From the NCBI RefSeq assembly GCF_033807575.1, contig NC_084721.1:8494001-8558000 (forward strand): a stretch of 64,000 nucleotides of DNA. The letters are read 5' to 3'. A program made the position numbers and the translations under genes. The stretch comes from Cydia pomonella (Eukaryota > Arthropoda > Insecta > Lepidoptera > Tortricidae). This document shows, in pieces, positions 24,301 through 33,859 of the stretch; the first letter of the stretch is position 1, and each line of letters begins with the position of its first letter. The notes beneath the pieces are model-generated. The model did not search any database and was not told the DNA's origin. It saw nothing but the letters and a program-made list of their open reading frames with translations.

Positions 24301-27300
24301 ATAGGTATTTCTATACTTAAAAAGGGACACCAACCTGTATTTTGTTAAATATGCTTGTTAGAGAATAAATAATTTTTTCATTTTTTTTTTTGTTTTTCAT
24401 TTTTCAGTTCGAGCCAGATGCCAGAAGCCAGTGAAATCTATCATACTCCTTCTAAATAAAATGTTGGCTGTCATTATGAACGGCAAATCCTTAAGTTTTG
24501 CTTGACCAAAATACAGCTACTTACCCATTGATGTAAGTGAGATTCCTCTCCTTAGCCAACACCATAGCTTGATGCTTCGCTTCTCTCATATCATGTCCAT
24601 GTATGACTACGTTAGCTCCGAACGAGCGACATTTCTGGATCTTCATAATGGGCGCAACGTTGGGCATGACGACTGTAGCGGGGATGTTGAGGAGGTTCGC
24701 GTGATAGCTGAGGGCTTGCGAGTGGTTGCCGAGTGATGCGGATATGACTCCGCGCTGCCTCGCTTCGGAGGGAAGGAGGACCAACGCGTTGCGAGCGCCC
24801 CGCTCTTTAAAGCTGATACGAAACGAAATAACAATAAAGGTATCGGCTTTTTATGATTTATTTAAACGTATAATGTAATTGAAATTTTGGTACAAAGTGC
24901 TACTTTTGAAAGATCTTTTTAAATAAAAACTAAGAGGTTACAATGAATGTAGGTATTTTTAAACATACCTTCCTGTATGCTGAAGAAAGTCATTTTTTAG
25001 GTAAATTTCCATTCCATATTCTAAGGACATGTGAGATTTCTGAAACACGATTGAAACTTAAAAAAACTCTAAATTTTGTAGTGTGTACAAACGTAGTCTC
25101 CATTTTCCTCCGTGGATTAAGATTGTCTATAGAAAATATTTTTGAAGTGAAACTTCTTATGCGACTTCCAACAAGGTTGCGTTAAACGTTTAACGCTGTA
25201 ATCGGTAACATAAAGTAGTAAGAGTTTGTGATGAGTAAACTCGTTGATTAGTTCAGCCGGTTCCATGGTGTAATGGTTAGCACTCTGGACTCTGAATCCA
25301 GCGATCCGAGTTCAAATCTCGTTCGAACCTGACTTTTTGTATTTTTTCTTTTTGTATTTTCTATTATTTAGGAATTTTAGAATATATATATTTAAATATA
25401 TGTATTATTAAACAGAGATCGGAAACCGGTATTTTTTGTATGGGAACGAAAACGGTATTTTTTCGTTCTTTGTTAACTATTTCATTTCTAATTGGGCAAT
25501 CTAATAATACGAAGTCGTTATCTAAAAACACAACCGTGTCCTATATTTGAAATATAAAATAAACCGAAATATATGTTAATTTCAAAGTTTTTCCAAAAAA
25601 CCGGTTCCGATGCCTGTTATTAAATCTATTTTATAAATCTTAATTTAAAATATTTTTTGAAGTAAAACTTCTTATGCGACTTCCAACAAGGTTAATATAA
25701 ACCATACGTCTTAATATAAACCATATGTATTTTAGATATATTTTAGAGCATTATTTTCATCTCCACATTACGAAGACTTCTTCCGCGCGGAGGGACTCGA
25801 CGCACAATATTTTTATGCAATTTGACAATGTGTAACAAAAATAGCGGGGATCCGTTTAAGGGCATATTCGGTATCGTGTTCTGATTAGTAAAAAGTAAGA
25901 GAACAATTTTTTTTTTACGCAAAAAATATTTTTTTCTATAGTACCCCATAGAAGTTCCCTCTCGTTCAAGTCGGCCAACTGTACATACTAAGGCCAAAAA
26001 ATTTTTGCGTCAAAAAAAAATCTTCTCCTTTTTCCTAATTAACACTATACCGAATATGGCCTTAAATGGATCCCCACTATCATGATTACACCTTGTATTA
26101 ACCGTAGCAGTGCCTCTTCGTTAGATTTTTCAACTATAATAAAAGTTAGGCACTTAAAACAAATTCCATGCAAATTACTTATTAAATGCTCCTAACCAGG
26201 GGTCGGACAAAAAGTGCGGATGACGTAAAAATGACGTAATCTTGCACACAGGATGATGTTTGAGTTTGTATTTAAACTTCCGTGTGACATGTAGTAACAA
26301 AGTAGTATTAATGAAGTAACAAAATAAACGTAAATAAATCCATGGAATTAATAATACAGGTGGTAGGGTGATGTAGTGAATAAAATAAATTTCACGAAAC
26401 TTGTTACCATAAGGTATAATTATTTGAAATTAGTTAGAACAAGTCTGTGGGATCCTCAGATAAATAGGTTTAATAGTCAAAAGTGGGAACAGTAGGTAAG
26501 ATTATCAGTATACGTGTTTGTCACGTACCTCCAAAAACGGAAAATTGCCACAATATTCGAGTAAAGATGACATGACATTTTAGAGCGTTTTCTTATACAT
26601 TAGTAAATATAAATTTTAGCTAAATATAATCGTGAAGATACAATAGCTAAACAGTAACGAAGTCAATTTATTGTTCATCTGATTGACAATGTGTCAGTCA
26701 AAAACGTACTTACTAATTTCAAGTGGCGATATCGTTTAATAAAGAGGTTGATAAATGATAATTGTTTATGAAAATCAAAAATACTATGTATTTGAAATCA
26801 TCCTATAAGTGGTTTGACGTCATGCGCACTTTTTGTCCGACCCCTGCTCCTAACCTAACTATTATAATACTTAAAAACTTGAAAAAAAATCAAACGAAGG
26901 GGTTGATATATATTGTATACATCGAATTGTGTCAAAATATTTTAATAATATTACTTATTTATTTTCAACTTTATTGCACGTAAAGGTACAAATGGCGGAC
27001 TTAATGCCTCATGGCATTCTCAACCAGTCAACCATAGGGCCAAACAGAAATGTCAAGATGGGTGCAGTGAGAACCGTTAATATCCAAAGAGGAAAATAGG
27101 GACTACGTTTTGTATGGAAAGGTGGTTTCAGGGTGGTCGTCCACTTTCGTCTTAAAGTGCCAATTACATTCACACTATATCAGGCCTGATATCAGACCCG
27201 ATTTCGGGGCCGAGCAAGAATATTTTTTCCATTTCTCCAAATATTAGCACATCGTTTACAATACTTGAAATGTAAAAAAATGGTTCATATGCAAAAATAC

Positions 27301-28445
27301 CAAACATTGAACATTCTTGGCAATTAGAGACAAAGTATTTTTTACATACGTGAAACGGAAAACGAATATCAGGTCCGAAATTATGACTGATTCGGGCCTG
27401 ATATCTGGAAGTGTGGATGTAATTGGCGCTTAAAAAATAAAATTAAGTGCCTCGAAACAGACACGAATTCGTCACTACAGGGTGTTTATTTAGTCACCTG
27501 CAATAATTTACGGGATGAATATATAGGTCATACTTAGCAACTTTTACAATGAAACTAACCCAGAAATCGCGAAAAAAAATTGGCTGTTTCATACATTTTG
27601 GCTGTCTGTCCTAGACATTTTCTATGAGAGAGTAAATTTTTTTTCGTGATTTCGGTGTTGGTCCCATAGTAAAAGTTGCTCAGTATAACCTGTATATTCA
27701 CCTCGTAAATTATTGAAGGTGACTAAATAAACCTCCTGTATAGTCACTATAGTCAGGCGGACTGGTATCCCGAAGTTGCCAGACGAGTCTCGCCCAAGGA
27801 TACAATTTTTTTTAAATATTCTAACATTGAAATTGAAATATATTTATTTCAAACTTGACGTCCATATGGTTAGGTAATACAATAACTTTATATATCTAGA
27901 GTTAGTATTACAATTAATTAAACAAAATAAACAAAAACATTACATAACATTTATAACTATCGCGGCGGTACACAATAGTACCATTATAAAATCTTAAATG
28001 AAATAACTTGGACATTTAAATTAATTGCAAAAGTTTAAACTATAACTTACCACACATGGCGTTTTTATAATCCCACTTTGTATCCTAAAGGCAGCCGCTG
28101 AGACATCTTCAAAGGAAATCTTTTGAGGGTTCTCCTTGTCGCACATCGGGTCGAATTCAACCGGCTGTAACACCATGATCACTTAGTATGAAACTTAACT
28201 ACGATAAAAACAATTCTAGGGTAGAGTCAGCCCTCATCCGGCGGCTTAAAGTAAAGTAATGAACGCAAACATACGTTCTTATCACGAGACATCGTAATTA
28301 GAGGGTTAAAGGTGACTGGAAGAAACACCAAGACACTCATAAATTAATAATATATAATTATTATGTCTACCTCCTTGTTAATTTGGAGTAAACATTCAAG
28401 TTCTTCTCCTAGGTGTTCAACATCACTGTACATGTATCGTTCCAT
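12326..28445 (-). CDS. Gene B: L-threonine/L-serine ammonia-lyase-like (PLP fold type II, C-terminal ACT domain), 462 aa
   Basis: Coding exons on the minus strand: 28371-28445, 28051-28164, 24969-25039, 24525-24812, 20445-20607, 19459-19614, 19148-19284, 15116-15341, 12326-12484. They total 1389 nt with GT-AG borders and phases that match gene A. Motifs present: Schiff-base lysine in S-F-K-E-R-G-A-R (K89), cofactor loop G-N-H (N116), phosphate loop G-G-G-G (215-218), S-G-G-N (S341), then an ACT domain beginning K-V-T-V-S-D-R-P-G-G. All key residues are kept, so an active PLP enzyme is inferred; substrate is not decidable from sequence. The N-terminus (M-E-R-Y-M-Y-S-D-V) is longer than in gene A. 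Exons of 137 and 226 nt correspond exactly to pairs of gene A exons (59+78 and 100+126). Introns are swollen by LINE, MITE and tandem-repeat insertions. The exon 7 donor (GTACAG) is weak. Confidence 0.9.
12641..12765. mobile_element. Palindromic MITE in intron 8 of gene B
   Basis: The left arm AACGTAACTTACTTTCTATG pairs with CATAGAAAGTAA on the other side of TCGCTCG...CGAGCGA, and outer CTATCGAGAACG pairs with CGTTCCCGATAG. A partial arm of the same family appears at about 24245-24275. It is non-coding. Confidence 0.6.
13885..14015. mobile_element. MITE with CCCCCTTATTCATAAA terminus, copy 1
   Basis: Begins CCCCCTTATTCATAAAACTT and ends near GCATTTATGAATCGGC, the inverse of the start. A second copy is at 18992-19125. 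Both are about 130 bp and lie in introns of gene B. Confidence 0.6.
14040..15085. mobile_element. Element with three internal tandem repeats, intron 8 of gene B
   Basis: Opens with GGCCAAGTGCGAGTCGGACT and ends with GGGTTCCG...CGGAACCCT, a terminal type repeated widely in moth DNA. Internally, a unit of about 287 bp (GACGTATTAAAAAAA ... CCATAGATACCCCACA) occurs three times at about 14083-14290 (shortened), 14295-14583 and 14584-14860. Poly-G tracts lie at 14421-14429 and 14706-14719. It is non-coding. It sits just downstream (minus-strand sense) of the ACT-domain exon of gene B. Confidence 0.65.
15755..16113. mobile_element. Outer MITE carrying a nested hAT MITE
   Basis: GGCCCAATATTACAGGGTTC at 15760-15779 is inverted at about 16087-16106 (GAACCCTGTAATATTGGGCC). 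The interior holds the younger element 15804-16007 with its own target duplication. Lies in intron 7 of gene B. Confidence 0.65.
15804..16007 (+). mobile_element. hAT-type MITE, 204 bp, copy 1
   Basis: Termini are CAGGGATCGGAACCGGTTTT and, inverted, AAATACCGGTTTCCGATCCCTG. A perfect 8-bp target duplication GTAATGTA lies at 15796-15803 and 16008-16015. An 8-bp duplication plus a CAGGG start fits the hAT superfamily. A second copy of exactly the same length, in opposite orientation, is at 25413-25616. Confidence 0.85.
16885..16925 (+). repeat. 3' end fragment of a tRNA-derived SINE
   Basis: GTGCCCAGCAGTGGGACGTC and TATAGGCTGAATTATTATA match the reverse complement of the 3' end of the SINE at 28844-29151. 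Only the tail is present. Confidence 0.55.
18690..18860 (+). repeat. Interspersed repeat shared with 40600-40800
   Basis: TTTTGCACTTATGG, TGTTCATATAC and ATGGCTTCCCTTTCGCA recur in inverse orientation at 40680-40750 with a few changes. It is non-coding and in intron 7 of gene B. Confidence 0.5.
18992..19125. mobile_element. MITE with CCCCCTTATTCATAAA terminus, copy 2
   Basis: Shares CCCCCTTATTCATAAAACTT with the copy at 13885. It ends near TTTATGAATAATA, only about 20 bp from the donor site of gene B exon 7 (exon end 19148). Confidence 0.6.
19672..19792. mobile_element. MITE with GTACAGTCAAGT terminal inverted repeats
   Basis: GTACAGTCAAGTTG at 19673 is inverted at about 19777-19788 (ACTTGACTGTAC), and the inner pair CCCATAGCTC / GAGCTATGGG lies around a short centre. 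It is non-coding, in intron 5 of gene B. Confidence 0.65.
20130..20245. repeat. Near-perfect palindrome, intron 5 of gene B
   Basis: ATACAAGCTAATGGAGTCTG and GAAAGAGAAGAGTCGTG on the left are mirrored by CACGACTCTTCTCTTTC and CAGACTCTACTATTAGC on the right around GGGGCCC. Arms are about 50 bp. It is a fold-back element. Confidence 0.65.
21688..23592 (-). mobile_element. 5'-truncated CR1-like LINE in intron 4 of gene B
   Basis: Two minus-strand frames (about 22960-23590 and 22034-22945) give one reverse transcriptase. It runs N-Y-R-P-I-T, the S-K-A-F-D block, then G-I-P-Q-G-S and F-A-D-D-T, with a frameshift between about 22930 and 22990. The C-terminal P-R-V-I-G-P-T-Y-Y-E-R-L-P region is present. 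The 3' end is a short AAATCT tandem tail (plus-strand AGATTT repeats, 21688-21704). It is dead because of the frameshift and 5' truncation. It runs on the same strand as gene B. Confidence 0.8.
23600..23735. repeat. Fold-back element at the 5' junction of the LINE
   Basis: GTGCATTGGTCATTACCCAC on the left pairs with GTGTGTAATGACCAACTTAGCAC on the right across a CGCGCGC-rich centre. It abuts the 5' truncation point of the CR1-like fragment. Confidence 0.5.
23794..23922. mobile_element. Palindromic GGGCCTACC MITE, copy 1
   Basis: Ends read GGGCCTACC and GGTAGGCC. Inner arms TTCGCAAATTGTGGGCAT and TGCTCGCAATTTGCG face each other across AATTA. The same family occurs at 29360, 55917 and 63033. 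Confidence 0.65.
25259..25330 (+). tRNA. tRNA-Gln (anticodon CTG), possibly decaying
   Basis: A 72-nt cloverleaf: acceptor GGTTCCA, D arm TGGTGTAATGGTTAGCA, anticodon stem-loop CTGGACTCTGAATCCAG with anticodon CTG, and T arm CCGAGTTCAAATCTCGT. A T-run terminator follows at 25334-25338. Intact glutamine tRNAs end GTGGAACCT; here the 3' strand is TTCGAACCT. That gives one mismatch in the T stem and one in the acceptor stem, so it may be a pseudogene. It lies in intron 2 of gene B on the opposite strand. Confidence 0.8.
25334..25338 (+). terminator. RNA polymerase III T-run terminator
   Basis: TTTTT four bases after the tRNA-Gln 3' end. Confidence 0.6.
25413..25616 (-). mobile_element. hAT-type MITE, 204 bp, copy 2
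   Basis: Same family and the same 204-bp length as 15804-16007, inverted. Termini CAGAGATCGGAAACCGG and CCGGTTCCGATGCCTG are imperfect. A perfect 8-bp target duplication TTATTAAA lies at 25405-25412 and 25617-25624. Confidence 0.85.
26197..26846. mobile_element. hAT-type MITE, 650 bp, nested in an older repeat
   Basis: Termini CAGGGGTCGGACAAAAAGTG and CACTTTTTGTCCGACCCCTG are inverted copies. A perfect 8-bp target duplication CTCCTAAC lies at 26189-26196 and 26847-26854. The flanks (AATAAAAGTTAGG on the left, CTAACTATTATAATAC on the right) belong to the older inverted-repeat family of 10630-11010. There is no transposase frame inside. Confidence 0.85.
26945..27070. repeat. Short LINE 3'-end-like fragment
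   Basis: TTTATTTTCAACTTTATTGC onward interrupts the right arm of the older MITE between AATATTTTAATAATA and GTTAATATCCAAAGAGG. The start resembles LINE 3' termini seen as plus-strand TTTATT... sequence elsewhere in the window. Class is uncertain. Confidence 0.35.
27156..27429. mobile_element. MITE flanked by TTAA
   Basis: AGTGCCAATTACATTCACAC at the left and GTGTGGATGTAATTGGCGC at the right are inverted copies, and inner CAGGCCTGATATCAG / GGGCCTGATATC also pair. TTAA lies at both borders (27152-27155 and 27430-27433), as expected of piggyBac-like insertions. Confidence 0.7.
27478..27741. mobile_element. Long-TIR MITE, copy 1
   Basis: Arms of about 100 bp. ACAGGGTGTTTATTTAGTCA / TGACTAAATAAACCTCCTGT form the ends, with GTAAAAGTTGCT and GCGAAAAAAAATT further in. 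A related copy lacking its left end lies at 29545-29768. Confidence 0.7.
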
Positions 28446-28843
28446 TTATATTATTTTTCCTTAACGTCAGTAAAATAGACTGCTTGCTTATAAAGTTTTT
28501 ACACAAGTGACAGATATCGTTTAAATTCATATTGTTGTGTAAGTCATCGATAAAAATCATTGTAACAACATAGTTTACAGATGAAACTGATATATATGTT
28601 TTGGTTCAGTGTTGTGCTGCGCCGCAAAAAAATAACACGCAATTTGATAAAAAAATACTTCGTAATTTTATTCATGAAGTAGGCTTTGATAGACACATAA
28701 ATTAAATCCGAGAGTTATCTAAGTAGAACTTTGTCACTGTTAAGGAATTTTACTGTGTCAATTTGACATGGTTGCATGACGGCAATGGGTTCCATTTTCA
28801 TGAGTGTACATATTTTTAGGAACTGACGGCTTCTATAAAAATA

Positions 28844-29151
28844 ATATAATAATTCAGCCTGTATACGTCCCACTGCTGGGCACAGGCCTCCTCTCATGCG
28901 CGAGAGGGCTCGGGCTGTAGTCTCCACGCTAGGCCAATGCGGATTGGGGACTTCACATACACCTTTGAATTTCTTCGCAGCCATATGCAGGTTTCCATAT
29001 GATGTTTTCCTTCACCGAAAAGCTAGTGGTAAATATGAAATGATATTTCGTACATAAAGTTCCGAAAAACTCATTGGTACAAGCCAAGATTTGAACCCGC
29101 GACCCCCCGATTTAAAGTCCGACGTCATATCCACTCGACCACCACCGCTTT
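28844..29151 (-). mobile_element. tRNA-derived SINE upstream of gene B
   Basis: On the minus strand, an A-box region TGGTCGAGTGGAT and B box GGTTCAAATC begin a roughly 300-bp element. It ends CCCAGCAGTGGGACGTATAC and AGGCTGAATTATTATA. A tail-only relative is at 16885. It lies about 0.4 kb upstream of the gene B start codon. Confidence 0.75.
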
Positions 29152-29359
29152 CTAAAAAAAATATCAAAATTCAGTTGACAATTTGCTGTGTGTGGGTGTC
29201 AGAATAAAATGTAACTGCTTTAATATTTTTTGGAAATAAACTATTTGTAAAAGTAAATCATTTTAAACATTACTCGAATAGTTAATTTCAGTATCCAATT
29301 TTAAGTTTCTATAGTACGGCACAAGTGGCACAACCCAACCGTAATGTAAGGTAAGGTAC

Positions 29360-29508
29360 GGCCCTCTGCCGCGAACACAGAAGTTCGCAAATTGCGGGCA
29401 TCTTTAAATGCGGGCGGCTTTCTCTATCACTCTAATTACGCCTTCATTGGAGTAAAAGAGAAAAGATCGCCGCAATTTGCGAATTTCGGTTTTCGCGGTA
29501 GGCCCTCA
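29360..29508. mobile_element. Palindromic GGGCCTACC MITE, copy 2
   Basis: Arms TTCGCAAATTGCGGGCAT and CGCCGCAATTTGCGAATTTC surround a centre with CTCTAATTACG. The right end is GCGGTAGGCCCTC. Confidence 0.65.
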
Positions 29509-29544
29509 GTACTTACTAGCCCATTATGCTCATGAAGGTTATAC

Positions 29545-29768
29545 AGGTTTATTTTTTGTTATCACTGACCAAACGGTGAATATGTCGGTCATACTGCAAC
29601 TTCAACTTCTACTATGGGATGGGGCTAACCCCGAAATCACGAAAAAAAATCTGCCGTCTCATACATTTTGGTTAATCAGAGTGTGTTAATATGAACAGTA
29701 GATTGTTTTTTCGCGATTTCGGGGTTGGTCCCATAGTAAAAGTTGTTCAGTGTGACCTACATATTATG
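29545..29768. mobile_element. Long-TIR MITE, copy 2 (truncated)
   Basis: Shares CCCGAAATCACGAAAAAAAA and GGTTGGTCCCATAGTAAAAG with the element at 27478-27741. The left terminal part is missing or diverged. Confidence 0.55.
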
Positions 29769-29900
29769 GCTCCTCTACACGATGGCCCAGCGTAGGCCAG
29801 TCTAAGGGACGCATTTATGCGTTAGATTAGAGGGAGCAAGTAATATTGCTATCTCATTCCACCGCATACGCCTACGCTGGGCCATCGTGTAGAGGAGCCC
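29767..29900. mobile_element. MITE with 31-bp inverted termini and TTA target duplication
   Basis: GGCTCCTCTACACGATGGCC at the left is repeated inverted at the right end, with pairing continuing through CAGCGTAGGC. TTA flanks both sides (29764-29766 and 29901-29903), which fits a PIF/Harbinger-like target preference. No coding capacity. Confidence 0.75.
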
Positions 29901-30207
29901 TTACATTCATCCCTCAATAGAGTTTAATAAGAGTTCAATTATGTCGTATTACCAAACAGTTCCTTAATAATTTGAATGAATCATGATTTGTTTTATTAGT
30001 ATTGCTTTATTTATCTTTATTTAGTATTATTATTATTTTTTGTGATCGATTAATAATTGTAATTTCTTATTTGACTATTTCTCTTTCTGACATATTTTCT
30101 GTTTATGTATAATTAATAATTTAGCGTGTAAGTGCTTTGGTGTAATGACATACTGTAAACTTACATTGTATTTAAGTGAATAAAAATGAAATCATAATGA
30201 AGACTTT

Positions 30208-30745
30208 GATAAGTGATAACAAAAAATATAATAATTAAAAAAAAAGCAAATCTAAAATAACTTAACTTCATATATTTTTTATAAAAAGGGAACCGCCTTC
30301 AAAAAACTAACCCACTGAAAAGCACAAAATAATTTGTATATGCCCCACCCCTATCCTTTTCCACGTGTGCAGTCCATATCCCGTCGTAAAGCAATTTTCT
30401 GCCAAAAAGTAATTAATACTTAATAATAAAAAAATTAATAACCATCCTGGTAATTATTTAGTTTTTGAAGGCGGTGCCAAACCAACAAAAAAAATCTTTG
30501 CTGCCTAACAGAAAAAATATATACGAGGTAGTTATAAATATATATAACTAAATTAATGAGTAAACTATCTTTTTATGCAAGTAAGTGCAGAGTTCTTCAT
30601 TGTCTAAAATGTTGGTTTGGCACCGACTTAGTGGGTTAGTCTTTTGAAGGCGGTTCCCTTTAAAAAATAGAATTTAGTTATATTAGTTTTGCTTTTTTTA
30701 AATTTTTTATAATATATATATTTTTTTACTTTTTAGTGATAATTA
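30208..30745. mobile_element. MITE with about 100-bp terminal inverted repeats
   Basis: AAAGGGAACCGCCTTCAAAA at 30285 is inverted at about 30642-30661. The AT-rich sequence outside each (GCAAATCTAAAATAACT and AGTTATATTAGTTTTGC) also pairs, extending the arms. It lies in the spacer between gene B and RPB3. Confidence 0.65.
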
Positions 30746-31020
30746 TATCGATGATAATGATGATAATAAGTACTTCATTTAATTTCCGTTTTTTATCTAG
30801 TTAATTTTTTTTTTTACTTTTTTGTGATAGGTACTTCATTTATTTGATGTTTAAGTTTGTTTATAGTTAGGTTCTACATTTAGTTTTGGGCTATTACTAG
30901 TGTTAGTAGTGGCCAACCTCGACAATAAGCGCGATGATGACGTTTCGCTGCTAAATGATTTGTAAATAGTTATAAGGTTTAGATATTATGTTTCGTCGTA
31001 TTATTGTAACTAAGATATAG

Positions 31021-31132
31021 AGGGCCTACGCGAACCACGTTCGACGTGTTGCCTCTCTGTCGCACTTGTAAATTCGCACGTAAGTGTAACAGGGAGGCAA
31101 CACGTCGAACGTGGTTCGTGGTTGGCCCTCAG
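31021..31132. repeat. Near-perfect palindrome with GGGCCTACGCGAACC ends
   Basis: CGAACCACGTTCGACGTGTT and TGCCTC on the left are matched by GAGGCAACACGTCGAACGTG and GTTCGTGGTTGGCCC on the right across about 40 bp. It is a compact fold-back element. Its ends resemble those of the GGGCCTACC MITEs, but its interior differs. Confidence 0.65.
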
Positions 31133-31824
31133 GCGTTAGTCCGCGACTTCGGCTGCGTGGACTTTGTGAATTTCACCCCCTAAAGCGATGACTACCTAAT
31201 TGGTCAAAAATGCTTAAACATTTTTTATTTCTTACAAAAAGTTAAATGATAAAATTCGTAAGAAATTATTGATTCCGTTTATAAACTTCCACCTCCATTT
31301 TAGACTCTTAAGTGATAATTGAGAACCTTCTTTTTTTTAAGGCGGTTTAAAAGCATCCTGTATTAAAATATGATTAAAATGAATGATTGAATGGAATCAA
31401 CATAAATAAATGAACAGCACCATCTGTCGATAAATTGCCTAACTAATTTGGGCGACCTGTGTGTATGTTGATTTTTTTGGCATAATTAAATAAATATTAT
31501 ATTTTTCCTGTAATACATATGAAAGTGTTATATAAAATTTGATACTTTTTCGTTGGTATAACAATAAGTTAGACTGATGTTACTTAGTGATGTGATACGA
31601 CTTTACAAACTTTGAACTGTATAATACAGGACACTGTGTGACATAGGCTCATCAGCTAAATAGCTGCTCGCCTATAATTATATAATAATAATAATAAATT
31701 TCAGAGATAATAGGTATTTTTTCACGTTTTCTTCTTTTTCCACTATGAAAAAAAATGTATTGGAATGTTCAATTTGAGCTCTTTAAAATGATACCCCACC
31801 ACACCTAGTAACTAGAATTTCAAA

Positions 31825-31888
31825 TTTTTCCATCTCTATTATACTGGGCAAGGGACTACCCTTGCCCAATATAAAGAGATGGAAAAAA
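31825..31888. repeat. Hairpin with 4-nt loop
   Basis: TTTTTCCATCTCT...TGGGCAAGGG, loop ACTA, then CCCTTGCCCA...AGAGATGGAAAAA. The stem is nearly 30 bp with one mismatch and one bulge. Confidence 0.65.
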
Positions 31889-31924
31889 TAGATAACTATT
31901 CTATACTTAATAAAAATAAAACTT

Positions 31925-32300
31925 TAAATATGTCTGGGTTGGCGTTGTTCAAAAACTATTTCAATTTTCAAATCGGATGCTCAAGTAGTTCTCGAAATAT
32001 TTGACAATGTGAATTTACGGACAGACGGACGGACGGGCGAACAGAGGCGCAGCATAAGCGTTCTTTTTGTACCTTTTTGGTAGGTACGGAATCCTAATAA
32101 AAATTATGTTTTTGTACAGCCAATGTTACTCGTCGTACAGACTGGTATTTGGTCCTAAAAGTTGAGTTGGTCAAAAATATTTTGGCTTCCTAACAATATT
32201 TTATTTTACTTTTAACTTGGAAAAGGTAAAAAAACCGGCCAAGAGCATGTCGCGCCATGCTCAGTGTAGGGTTCCGTAGTTACCGTCCGTCAAAAAAGAC
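31925..32300. repeat. Members of the GGGTTCCGTA repeat family
   Basis: GACAGACGGACGGACGGGCG with a nearby GGTACGGAATCCTAAT, then GGCCAAGAGCATGTCGCGCC and TAGGGTTCCGTAGTTAC. These are ends of elements related to the one at 14040-15085. They are fragmentary. Confidence 0.5.
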
Positions 32301-32987
32301 TTTTTTTGCAAAAAACCAAAACGACTCAACGGACCATATTTGCTATAGTTTATCTTGAAAGTCTTTACTAAGCTTTAGTTTCACTACTTTTTTAAGTTTT
32401 TTTGGACCCATGGTTCAAAAGTTAGAGGAGGGGAAGTATCGAATGTGCCTACAAAGAAAAATAATCACCAAAAATAGGGTGCATTGATGATGGAGGTGGC
32501 AGTTCTTTACTGAAGTACAAACTATAAGGTCTCTTCTATATGACCATTTGCAATTTTGACTTAGATATGGTGAGAAACATATCAAAACTTTCTTTGAACT
32601 TGCAAAATATGTTTTTATAGCAGGTTTCCTGATGCTTACATTTCAAGGGTATAAAATCAAGAAAAAGAATAGATTAACTTGTTATAATTAAGTTCTCAAT
32701 AAAGTACATACCTGGGTCTCCACAATCCATAATGAGAACCAACACAATACCGTCCAGTCAAAGAATAATAAATACTTTAAAATTACGAAATCTGAGCAGA
32801 GAAAACTTTTCGATGGGATCAATATTTAAAAAGATATTAAAACGGGAAAGTTAATATCAAATATCAAATATCAAACATTTATTCAGCAAATAGGCCACAG
32901 GGGCACTTTTACATGTCCATTTTTACAAACAATAAATTAAAAAAAAACAATTATAAATATCGAATCTATGAAATAATAAATACTTTA

Positions 32988-33735
32988 TTAGAGATGTATA
33001 CTGTCTCTAAATGTCAAATTACACAAAAAAAAACTATGATAAAAAAATAAAACCATAAAATACTAAAATTCTTTAGAGATGTATAAGTCTCTACGTGTCA
33101 GAGATAAAATATAAAAATATATATTAAATTATCCTTAGAGATGTAGAGGGTCGCCAAGGCTTGAATTCTTATATAAATAATTAAAAGACAAACAAATTAA
33201 AACAGACAAGAACCGAATGAAGTGTCTCACGTTAATGTCACTCAAAAGTAAAGTTACATACTTTAACATAACCTGTACCCCGTGTAAGCTTAAACAGACC
33301 GGTCTCCAAAAACAGCACCCGTTCACGAGTATGACGTGTATCTCAGCCATCGCCTCCCTCAACCTTCATTCGGGAAAGTGGCGACCCGATCAACGACGCC
33401 ACCGTAAGTAAAGACTTTTAAGCGAGCATGACATGTTCAAGCTGCCGGGTTGTATTAATATAAATATAATAAAAAAAAATGTGAGATACAACATTTGTGC
33501 TTGTAAGTTACATTAAAGACGGCATAGCGCCACATAAACGCGACTACATATTATTCATAAGGAGTGCCTACCTATAAAACTAAATTATAAATTTAAATTG
33601 ACTTAGAGATGTACAGGTCTCTAAGTGTCCAAATCATTAAAATAGGTATTAAAATAAAATGAAATTTAAAATAAAATTAAATTTAAAATAAAATAAAATC
33701 TTAGAGGTGTATAAGGTCTCTAAGTGTCCAAAACT
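32988..33735 (-). repeat. Five copies of a short hairpin motif in the LINE 3' UTR
   Basis: The plus strand shows TTAGAGATGTATA...GTCTCTAA-like units at about 32989, 33072, 33134, 33604 and 33702. Most are followed by a TGTC(C)AAA-like sequence. Each unit can fold (TTAGAGA with TCTCTAA). The third is incomplete. Spacing is irregular, so this is not simple tandem duplication. Confidence 0.6.
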
Positions 33736-33859
33736 AAAATAATACAATCAAACGAGAATATGATGTTCTCTTGTGTCAGTTCTACTGGACGCTAGTATGG
33801 TTATTTCACAGGAAGAAAACAAAAACACTATTACTGACATTTTTATCATACTATCAAGA

